Positions 55,198-64,000 of a stretch of 64,000 nucleotides of DNA are shown in pieces; the first letter of the stretch is position 1; every line of letters begins with the position of its first letter. The translations under genes and the position numbers were made by a program. Under the pieces are notes generated by a model. That model worked only from the letters and a program-made list of their open reading frames with translations. It ran no database searches and was not told where the DNA came from. Source of the DNA: Cycas panzhihuaensis (taxonomy: Eukaryota > Cycadophyta); assembly GCA_023213395.1 (NCBI GenBank), contig CM041465.1, positions 21,390,001 to 21,454,000 on the forward strand, written 5' to 3'.

Positions 55198-57933
55198 TAT
55201 TTCCCAGCTACCAGGAATGGATATGGACAGGTCGACTTAGGTAGGCTCAAGTATGCTTCTTCCTTTTCACTTGTACTATTTCGATGGAAAGGTTGACAGA
55301 AGTGATGCCTCATTGCATGAATGCTTGCTTCATTTGCATGATCACTTTTCATTTGTTACCTGTTCATGCTGCTAGTCATATTGTGAGCCTATGACGACCC
55401 AACGGGACCTACCTTTCTGTAAAGTATGCATCCCCATGGCACTATACGACCCTCTACGCTGTCTCCACACCACCTCAAGTTCCTTTCAGTTTGTATGACT
55501 TGTTCATGCCTTGACTTTAAGCTTCTAGCACCCCGGTTTTGGGACCTTTACCCGTTGATGCTGTGCTCACCTTTGTCCAAGTGCATTATGGACAGTCTCA
55601 GCCACCTAGACAAGAGGTCCAGCCCCTCCCAAGCCTGCCACATCATCTCCTAAGGGTCCCGGAACCCAGACATTTGCCATTCTGGCTTTCTAGTCTTGCA
55701 CCATTGTAAACTTAGCAGTACCGCAAAGTTTACCACGGTGTGACTATTCTCAGTTATTTTTTAAAAATTGCTGTAGTAATTCTCGCGTTTCCCACAGAAT
55801 CGCCATGTGGCTTCGCATCCACCTTAGCCCTATTCATACCCTATTCACTCACTTAGGGCTGGAATGGGTATAAGTATCAAAACCCTCATCATTTTGAGGA
55901 CTTTTAGATCATTTTTTGCTCTTCAAGATAACCGTTCCCTGCTGCAACTTCTACTCTTCTTCTCTTCCTACTACAGGTGCACTTGCAGGCCTACGTTTAC
56001 TGGAACTCCAGGCCAGGATCCGCTTGCAACAACCTGCTTCCATGGTGGGAAGCCTCTCTCCAGGTGTTATCAAGCAAATCTTGGTGTTGTTCTTCTCCAA
56101 CTCGCCCAACAAGTGTCTCTTTCATCTGTCTCTTAGGATTCCTCCTGCAAACCCTTGTAGGGATCCTCTTCTCTGCTGGTTACAAGCAGCAGGTCCTCTA
56201 AACCCTTTTCTCTAGATTTATAGTATGTTATCTCCATATTGAACCCATTTCTTGGCTTGTTTGCTTGCTTTCTTCAGGGTTGATTGTAGAAAAGCTTGTT
56301 TTCTTTGGCTTGTTACTTTCAGGTCTCTACCTTCCCTCTGCTAGTTTTCCTAAAGGGAGCTGTGGGAGAAGAACCATAAGGTTGGGTGAAGAGAGCAAGG
56401 CGGGGCAACCCCCCACTCAGGCCTACTCTCCAAGGGCAATCCCCTTCCCACCTTCTCTTCTCTTACTCCATGATCCTCTTGGGATAATTAGGAGTTGGTC
56501 AGCATTAGGCCTACACTAGATTATCAGCATATGCAGCCCCTTGCTGCACTGGTTCTAGGCCTGCACCCCTCTTGATTAGACCCCTGTAGTGTCCCTTGTA
56601 TTATTGGATATCCCTTGATAATATTGGCAAGGCTTTGTGCATCGGGTTGCTGCCCAGAGCAACTTCATACCTTGGATATTTCCCTAATGCTTTATTACTT
56701 TTTTCCTTATGTCTCTTGGCTGTCCTTAGTTGCCTTTACCCTCATCTTGTTGTGCTAGAGAGTTGTGTGGAGAACCCAGCAGATGGTTAGCCATCCTGAG
56801 GCTTCCCTTCGCTTCATTTAGCTTGATTTACATGCTTGCTTGAGAGACAATTTTGGAGCTTTCTGTAGCAGTTGTTTTTCCTAACATTTTAACATAAATA
56901 TTACACATATACTTGCATATATATAGCTTGTCTTTTACAGCCCCTTCTTGGAAGGGATAAGCCATGCATGTGCAGATTGGTGTGGTACTCTCCCAAAGGT
57001 ATAAAACATCCAGATCCGAGTAAGATCTACCATTATTCTCCTTTGCTTTTGCTTTCTTCTATTCCGCTTTCTTTTCACAAAGGGGAAGGTAAGGAAGCCC
57101 CCATCGTTCATGTTAAGACTTGGTTACGCATCCATGGATTAATACAAAGATGTGTGTTGTGCGTGGGTGAGGCCTCCCATCGGTCGCTACATCTTCTGAG
57201 TATGCACATCCCTCCTTTAACCCCCATTCCCCTTTCTTACTTTTATTTGGAATCTATGTTCTAGCTAAGTAGGTCATATAAAAGTAAAAAGGGTAAACAG
57301 TATCTTTCATTTATATTTGTATACTTACATGTCATATACTCAACCCCTATAGGAAAAGGACGTTCTAGGAAACTTACTCTTCTCTTTCCTTTTTCCTACA
57401 AAGCCTAACTTACCCTTTTGGTTTATTCCGTTTGATATTGCTTACTTGCATGTGTGACACTTACTCCATTTTCCTTTTTCGTTTGCTCTTTAAATCGTTA
57501 AAGGAAACTTTGGTCTAGTTGTCTCTCTCCTTTTCTCTCCCCCCTCCTCTTGGCCTTATTTACTTAGTCAAATAACCAAGAGGAACTTGACTACATTGTA
57601 GGCTCTCACCTACCTTGTCCACATCTATTTCCCTTCATCATAGGGAAACCTTTGAGGATTCCTCTTCTACCCTTTCGGCCATCCAAGGGTGGGAGGGCCT
57701 TCCTCTCGAGTCTATCTAGGTTATCTTCCCTATATTACCTCTCTCTTTCCTGGATTGAGGGCCACTTCAAGATAGTTGGGTATCATCCGCAGGTCCTAAA
57801 CTCACGCTCTGGCACACGGGGCGCCCTGTGTGATACTTTCTTCGCTTGTAGGTTTTTGCCCACACCTTCAATATCACCATCGACCATTATCACTCCTACC
57901 GAGCTTAGTGATTATCCCGTAGACGTGCATCCA
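55198..57933 (+). repeat. T9 5' LTR
   Basis: 2736 bases, starting TATTTCCCAGCTACCAGGAA (TG mutated to TA) and ending CCCGTAGACGTGCATCCA. It matches the T2 LTR over its whole length. Short ORFs are not conserved. Confidence 0.9.
55700..55880 (+). promoter_or_regulatory. T9 LTR promoter region
   Basis: One GTACCGCAAAGTTTACCACG unit (about 55718-55737), then CAGTTATTTTTTAAAAATTG, CCATGTGG and the TATA-like TATAAGTA at 55869-55876. Fewer motif units than in T2. Confidence 0.5.
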
Positions 57934-57934
57934 T

Positions 57935-57953
57935 TGGCGACCATATTGGGGAC
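57935..57953 (+). other. Primer-binding site of T9
   Basis: TGGCGACCATATTGGGGAC lies one base after the LTR end. It is the best preserved PBS of the family and begins with the TGG expected for pairing with tRNA CCA. It is similar to the tRNA-Arg type site of Ogre elements; the tRNA is not proven. Confidence 0.7.
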
Positions 57954-58099
57954 TTGCCAGTAAGGGAGCTAGTTCCTATCCCTTCTTATTGGTAGTATTA
58001 CCTTTTAGTGGTCTCTTCCACTTTATCTCTTTGTTGGGCAGCCCCCAACACACACTTTGCATCTTTTTCCTTCTTCTAACGTGTTGGCAAGTTTTGTAT

Positions 58100-58281
58100 A
58101 TGATGCTTCCCACGTCACCTACATGGTTTACCTCCATTGTTAGAAGATCCTAGGTATCATCTTTTTTCATCGTCGGATTCAATTTGACAATGGAAGGATA
58201 CCCTTTTGATTGGGCCTATCATGCATTTGCCTCAGGAACTCATGAGTTCCCCACATCCATTCCCGGATCCACCTAAGAGGG
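58100..58281 (+). pseudogene. T9 gag, N-terminal fragment
   Basis: The start ATG is at the position of MRRFSRRL in T10. After a frameshift, LTMEGYPFDWAYHAFASGTH and EFPTSIPGST can be read, then a stop at a Gln codon and EG. The T10 LTR begins directly after. The first four codons are diverged. Confidence 0.8.
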
Positions 58282-60903
58282 TGTTTCCCAGCTTCCGGGA
58301 ATGGATACGGAATCACCAACTCAGGTAAGTGCAGGTATGTTTTTCGCATTGCCATCTCTTTCTTTTAATGAGTATTTGACTGCATGTCTGTATGTGTGTG
58401 GCTCGTGGGCGACCTTGCCGTTTTCCATACTTATTTTTAGCCTATAACGACTATAGCAGGGGCACACTCCCAGCGAGTGTGGCACCCTGGTGACCATATT
58501 ACTTCCCGCATCTGCCCTCCTCGCTCCAGGATCCACTAGGTTTGCGCCACCTCTGCCCGTGTGATGACTCATCATCATCTGGTTAACTTGCCACCCCACT
58601 CGAGCCCTATTTTTGCTCCCTTGGACCCGTTTGTTGGCATGTTTACCCCCGGGTAGGTGTTCTAGCTTCCCATTAGTCCTTTCGGTCATCTGCCCCCAGT
58701 CTAGACTGGTTGGTGGGCCCCATTTTTGGCTCTAGGTGCGTACCGCCGGATTTTTCGCAGTATCGCTGGATTTTTCGCGGTACCACCGGAATATCCGTGG
58801 TACCACGAAATTCGCGGTGGTACGACTGTCTCAGATTATTTTTAAAAATCTGCCATGGCAATTTCGCATTTATTGTGAAACTGCCATGTGGCTCGCGCCT
58901 TATTTCTCTTCCAGTCGCGCCCTAATCGCACGCTTTAGGGTTTTGTTTGAGTACTTAAGCCCTTTTTGGCTCATTTTCAAGGATTCTTTGGCTCACTTTT
59001 GGGATTGCTCTCAAGGAAACATCATCCTGCTATGCTCTTCTCTGCTGTTCTGCTGCTGCTACTGGACTAGTGTCCCTCTTTCAGCACCCTGTTCTCCTTT
59101 GGTGTGGCTGAGACATTCCCCCAGCCCCTCAAGCACCTTGGAGAGGGCCTCTTTGGAGTGTTTTCTAGTTGATTTTTGCTCAGACAGTCCATAAGTACTC
59201 CCAAGTGCAGGTGTTTCCTCTCACATCTCCTTAGCAGGGTCTCAAACCTACTGTGCTTCAGATCTGGGCTGATTTCTCAGCCCCTCTCCCCTGTTCTTTG
59301 GCTGAGGCCTACTCCTTGCCTCCCCTACTCAGGTACTCTTGGTTTTTACATTGTTTGTTGTGATATTCATGCTCAGTCCAGCTTGCTCTTTGCTTGATCT
59401 TGTAAGTTGGTTTTCCTCCCTTTTGTGGACTACTATACCACTCTTTCTGTGCTTCTTGCCTACGTTTGCTGCTCAAGGCAGCGGCGTTGAGGGGTGGCAT
59501 AGGTTTTGGAGAGGAGCTGGGTGGATTCCGTAGCACCTTCCACGCTCCCTAAGAGGCTCTAAGCCCTCCAAAGCCTCCCTCTCACCCCGTGTTGCCCTTG
59601 GCTTGCAAATAAGGGTTTGAAGGCTTCCTTTTGGTCACCCAAACCCGGTATTGTCACAAATTCTGACCGATTTGGGGCCTTTTCCTCAGGTTTGGGCGTC
59701 ACTCATAAGTCCCAACCGCTGGTTTTTGCTTCACCTTTCCTTCCCGGTCACCCGGTTTGCTCCTCATAGCATCCCGGTTCGTCGTGGGTTTCCTTGGGCC
59801 TCTACTTGCCCTTTTTGCTGTCATTTTCCTGCCCTTGCTCTTAGCTTTCTCCTCGCTGCCTCGTGGCTCTTGGGGGGGAGGTTAGGGCACCATTGGTGGG
59901 AGGTAGGCCACTCTCAGGCTTACCGATCATTTACTTTTGCCTTGGTCACTCTTTCTTGGGTATTTTCTTTGTTGGATTGGCACTAACGCCTGTATGTTTA
60001 GGTTTATATTTATATCACTTGAGCATATATTGTTAGATCTTTGTGTTGCATGTTAGTGCTCTTCCCCCGGGAAGGGAGAGACCGCCTTTGCTTGCAGGTA
60101 TTCGGGGAGCACGGAGGATATCGCCCGTTGGTCTCGTTGCCGGTAAGTACCTTTGTGTTTGTTATATTTTTGTGTTGTTTCACTTATTAGTTGGTGCTTC
60201 CTTTCTTTCTTAGCATCACATTTTATTTTCCGGGGAAGGTAAGGAAGCCCCTCTTTTCTACCCACTGCAACATCTTGCATCCAAACGCGCCGCGTGGAAC
60301 GATTAGGTGCTCCTCGAGAAGGCTTCTCCATCACGCATGCCCTCGGTCTAGGTGCACGTTTCGCTCCACTTTGCTACCTCCTTTTTGCCTTTTATTTTTC
60401 CTGTAGTAACTAGCACATTGAAAGATAAAAGGAGAAAATTGGTGTCATGTTTGGTTGCATTTCATTTACTTTGTTATACACGTTTTTACTTTTACCATCT
60501 ATAGGAAAGGTTGTAGGAACCCTCTTTCTCTACCTTTTCCCTCTTCTCTTCAACCTCACAAGTGCCTTGCTTCTCGCATCACTTGTGTACCCGGTTAGGT
60601 TGTGTAGGCTTACTCTTGACTTTCTCCCTTTGGATTTCCTCTTCCCCCCTTCTGGCCACCCAAGGGTGGGAGGGTCCTACTCCTAGGTCAACCCAGGTTT
60701 GCCCTACGCACCTTCACCCTTTGCTCGAAGCGGTGAAGGGTCACCCGATAGTAGCCATACTCCATTGCAGATCTCGAACTCGCTCGGCCACAGGCGCCTG
60801 CGTGATAGTTACTCACCTCTTAGGTCCCACCTTCTATCTTTTCACCACTCACTCTCCCCCATACCTATTAGTTAGGTAGTTATCCCAGTAGCAGTGGCGT
60901 CCA
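58282..60903 (+). repeat. T10 5' LTR
   Basis: 2622 bases, starting TGTTTCCCAGCTTCCGGGAA with an intact TG and ending GTAGCAGTGGCGTCCA. Compared with T2 and T9 it has the same blocks in the same order, but many more CpG sites. Confidence 0.88.
58738..58965 (+). promoter_or_regulatory. T10 LTR promoter region
   Basis: The fullest form of the motif array: GCGTACCGCCGGATTTTTCG, CAGTATCGCTGGATTTTTCG, CGGTACCACCGGAATATCCG, TGGTACCACGAAATTCGCGG, TGGTACGAC (58738-58826). Then GATTATTTTTAAAAATC, CCATGTGG (58883-58890) and GTACTTAAGCCC (about 58951) where T2 and T9 have the TATA-like box. The units are largely palindromic around GGTACC. Confidence 0.5.
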
Positions 60904-60925
60904 TGCGACCATCTTGGGGCGCCAG
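60904..60925 (+). other. Primer-binding site of T10
   Basis: TGCGACCATCTTGGGGCGCC follows the LTR end, similar to the T9 site but lacking one or two bases near the start (TGCGACC against TGGCGACC). Confidence 0.55.
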
Positions 60926-61072
60926 TAAGAGAGTTAGTTTCGCTCTCTTCGGTTGGTTTCGCTACTCTTGTGTGATCCTTTTTATACCTATTTCGATCTC
61001 TACGTTAGGCAGCCCCCAACGCGTGAGTTTTGCCGTTCTCTCTCTTTCCCTAACATTGTTGGTTGATCTCGT

Positions 61073-64000
61073 ATGCGACGCTTTTCTCGTCGCTTGCGCG
61101 GTTTACCTCCATTGTTAGAAGACCCTGAGTATCACCCTCTTCTTTTATCAGATTCTGATCTGACTATGGAGGGATACTCTTCCGATTGGGCTTATCATAC
61201 TTCAACCTTGGAAACCCATGCTTTTCCTTCTTCTATTCCTGGTTCCACCCAAGAGGGTGACGAACCCTTTTATTATCCAAATGACCAACACCTCTCACTT
61301 GATGTCCATCCTTCTACCTATGCCGTAGAAGGATCCGTTCCTCTTGAGACTTGCCACGCCGTTGGTGACTCTTGTGAGGAATATTCTGAGGAACCTACTT
61401 TGTTCGAGGTCCCCATCACCTCTTACGAGTATGTAGGGACTCCTCTTGTTGATGTAGTTGAAGCTCTTAATGAGTGTCGTCGCGCGGCACGCTTGCAACC
61501 GCATCCTGGATGACTTGAGGGTGCCCTTCGTGGAGGGGCCTCTTCCTCTTCTGCTCCTCCCCTGCATGCCTCATCCTTATCCACTCTTCCTTTGACAATG
61601 AACCCCTTTGTGCCTGCACATGCGTCCCACTCGCTTCCTATTCCCGCAGTGGGAACACGTGTCGCGTCTTCCATTCCTCATCGAGGTCCTAATGCCTTAG
61701 GATCTTCTCATGGTGTGTCTTTCTCTCAACTGAAGGTTAGCTACCTGTTCCTAATCAAACCAATATGCCGTCCCCTCATGTGGCACATGTTGCTCCTAGT
61801 AGGCCCACTGGTCCTACTAGCATTCCAACCACTAGTCATGTGGGACCCGCTCCCACACATCCTCCAACCCAGCACGTTGGTGCTTCCTTCTATGCTCCCC
61901 CAGGGTATACTTCTCAACCTTGGGGGCAGGGTAGAGGAAGCCATCTTCCCGTTTATGGGGTGGATCCGCTACACCCATATGGGGTCGCCCCATCTATGGG
62001 CGGTCCATATGAGCAAAACCCGGTTCTGCATCCCTCTTGCCCATCTTCCAACGCAATTCCATCTGTTGTGCCTTCGCAAGGGAACACGACTGCCTTCCAA
62101 GGCACCTACTCCCATCCGTTCCTTGTGCGTTACCTACTTCGACATTCGTTGATCCTACGGTCTAGGCAAGGGCACGCCCCTTCATGGACTTTAGGTCAAT
62201 TCCTCTTTCAGTTGAGGCGTTGCGAACCAATTTGCCGCCTCATCCCCCTGAAGTTCCTATATTCGATGGGACTTCGTCATGAGGCCGTGAGCATGCCCGT
62301 AGTTTTTCTATGGCATGCATCGATTACTGGGCCTACGACCATATTTTGATGAAGCTATTCCCGTGATCCTTGCAGGGTGATGCCCTCGAATGATTCTACC
62401 GTCTCCCTGCCCACTCAATCCATTCATTCGAGCAATTGGTGGACGAGTTCATCAACTATTTTGATGTAGCCCGTCCATTCGAGAGCGGAATGAAGTCCCT
62501 TCTTTCACTCAAACAAGGTCACGATGAGATGAATCGTGACTTTGTGTAGTGATTCCACGACTTACTTCACTCCACTAAGGCAACATTGCCTGAGGAGCTG
62601 AAGCGAGACCTTTTCGTCAATGCGCTTCATCCCGAAGTCCACGTAGAAGTCCTCAAGATGGGGGCGACTACATGTGACTTCGCGATCGCCAAGTGTTTGG
62701 CGTTGGAGGCTATTGAGATCCAAGCCGGTCTCAAGAAACCTCTCAAGCCCTCACAACTCCGTGAGGCACCACCCCCTACCAAGGATACCAAACCTTCCCA
62801 ACCGACTCAGTCTTCCTCTCATCCTACCGAGAGGACTTTAGACCCTCTCACATCAGCTATACGCTCGTTTGAGCATACGATGAAGGAAATCAAGCTCCAA
62901 GCTCCTTCATCCCCTACATCAAACAAACAAGTCCAACAAACTACCCAAGCTCCTCTTCCCAGGAATGGAAATGCCCAGTCCTCTCAAGCGAGAAGGTCTG
63001 ACCCTCCGCTTGAGAAGAAGTGGTGCTCCATTCATGGGGATTGCTTCCACGACGATTCGCGTTGTAAGGCCCAGCATCCAAAGGATGCCCCTCGACGTGA
63101 TTCTTCTCCCAAACTGGCCTCAAGGCCTAATCTGGATCAACCAGTTCACAAGGATCCGTTCCCTAAACATGGGGAACATGATCGCAACACCCAAACCAAG
63201 AACAACCGAAACTGAGGGAGATCGCCTGATCCCCGTCCTTCCCGCGACAAAGGGAAGGGCGCTCGAAACTCGTCTTCCTCTTCTTGTTCTCCTAGCCGCC
63301 GCACCCGGTCGCCTTCACGACCCCGGAATAGGGGGAAGAAGGTGATCCAGTTGCTTGAAGCAACTCCTACGTTTGCCCTTACGCAATCTTAAGCCGCTAA
63401 GGAAGCAACGGGAGCTGCTTGTTCTTCCGCCCCTTCTGACCCTCTTCTGGAGACCCTTCCTCTGGAAGTCCCTCTCTTTCCTAAGGCTATTCCTGTACGC
63501 CCTGGTCATTACGATTTCTGAAGGGCACTTACCCAACCAACCGGGAGGGGTAAGCCTTTCTCCGTCGTGGACGAGCTCCATACGGTCGCTGCAGGAATGT
63601 CCTTGATGGACGTTCTAAGGAGTTGTCCCGAGCAGCGTGCCCTCCTCCTGGAAGCTTTAGGGTCAAGTGATGTGCATGTCCATGCTTTGGGCGTCGCCCA
63701 AGGTAGTGGACCCGTTATTTCCTTTGATCCTAAGGATCTTCCTCCCGCCGGTGAAAGGGAACGTCAGTGGAACTTCCCATTCACCATCACCATCGATACG
63801 CCTGATTGCACTCTTCGAAGGACTGTTGTCGACAATGGTTCTTCTGTCAATGCCATGCCCTTGCATGTCATGCAAGAGCTCGGTATCTCTGCCTTGGAAC
63901 TCGTTCCCTGGCGATGCCAAGGTTATGACGGTAGCGAGAAGACCCCTTTGGGATCTGTCACGATTCCGCTCACCCTTGAGGGCAAGACTGTTCTTGCCGA
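61073..64000 (+). pseudogene. T10 gag-protease (continues beyond the window)
   Basis: It starts MRRFSRRLRGLPPLLEDPEY, about 150 bases after the PBS. N-terminal region with LTMEGYSSDWAYH, then a Pro/Ser-rich linker with frameshifts near 61738 and 62125 and a TGA at 61512. The gag domain (about 62330-62750) has FINYFDVARPFES, MKSLLSLKQGHDEMNRDFV and FHDLLHSTKATLPEELKRDL. The zinc finger WCSIHGDCFHDDSRC (near 63021) and an Arg/Ser-rich stretch (SPSRRTRSPSRPRNRGKK, 63289 on) follow. The protease (about 63590 on) has SLMDVLRSCPEQRALLLEAL and the active site VVDNGSSVNAMP (63826-63861). About seven stops in 2.9 kb. Gag and protease lie in one frame, as in T3. Confidence 0.88.

Larger units (their letters stand above)
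55198..58281 (+). mobile_element. T9: Tat-like element, 5' LTR and gag start, cut by T10
   Basis: Complete 5' LTR, PBS and the first part of gag up to the GSTQEG-like site, where T10 begins. The rest lies to the right of T10, outside the window. Same orientation as T10. Confidence 0.85.
58282..64000 (+). mobile_element. T10: Tat-like element, youngest in the window, continues to the right
   Basis: LTR, PBS, gag and the protease up to the window edge. It is clearly richer in CpG and has fewer stops than its relatives. It inserted into gag of T9; GAGGG (58277-58281) is the expected left target duplication. Whether pol and the 3' module are present cannot be seen. Confidence 0.9.

Noticed and set aside
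1-64000. Non-standard genetic code with TAA/TAG read as Gln
   Set aside because: Stops replace Gln, but also Trp and Arg, and frameshifts and lost catalytic residues occur throughout. The pattern is that of cytosine deamination in dead plant elements.
1-64000. Host genes, tRNA, rRNA or CRISPR arrays
   Set aside because: Every recognisable protein segment belongs to a retrotransposon. I saw no tRNA-like cloverleaf, rRNA block or spaced repeat array. The direct repeats are LTRs or local tandem repeats.

Overview
The window is plant nuclear DNA made almost entirely of LTR retrotransposons. I found no recognisable host gene, tRNA, rRNA or CRISPR array. The evidence for a plant is: Ty3/gypsy elements of Tat/Ogre type (very long LTRs, a second RNase H, an antisense extra ORF), a chromovirus-like gypsy element, Ty1/copia elements primed by initiator tRNA-Met, and heavy C-to-T decay. 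It suggests gene-poor DNA of a plant with a large genome. The species cannot be told from what I see.

I name the elements T1 to T10. T1 (1-~7435, +) is the 3' part of a Tat-like element: integrase end, a 3' module and an LTR. T2 (~7436-9505 and 21206-29409, +) carries pol, the same 3' module and a 2.64-kb LTR. It is split by T3 (9506-21200, minus strand), which has two 2.7-kb LTRs and a 5-bp target duplication CTTTC. T2 itself sits inside the 5' LTR of T4 (29410-39100, +), an older and AT-rich relative. T4 abuts T5 (39101-40533, +), an integrase remnant. T6 (40534-41584 and 49183-~51900, +) is a chromovirus-like fragment split by the copia element T7 (41585-49182, +). 51900-53368 holds nothing I can identify. 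T8 (53369-~54350) is a tandem pair of copia LTR-PBS-leader units. T9 (55198-58281, +) is a Tat-like LTR plus the start of gag, cut by T10 (58282 to the window end, +), which has LTR, PBS, gag and protease.

The Tat-like family has an unusual 3' module between integrase and the 3' LTR. It holds (i) an antisense, apparently intron-containing gene with a plant-mobile-domain-like N-terminus and a coiled-coil C-terminus, (ii) a promoter-like spacer, and (iii) a sense RNase H ORF with D-E-D-D residues, additional to the RNase H inside pol. T3 has lost RT, pol RNase H and integrase as well as the antisense gene, but keeps gag-protease and the terminal RNase H, so it looks like a non-autonomous derivative. 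A GGTACC-centred motif array lies in the LTR promoter region and again at the 5' end of the antisense gene.

Every coding region is broken. Premature stops fall mainly where relatives have Gln, Trp or Arg, as expected from deamination of methylated cytosine. CpG content looks highest in T10, intermediate in T1-T3 and T9, and lowest in T4-T8, which agrees with the nesting order. All comparisons were made by eye, and domain borders are approximate.
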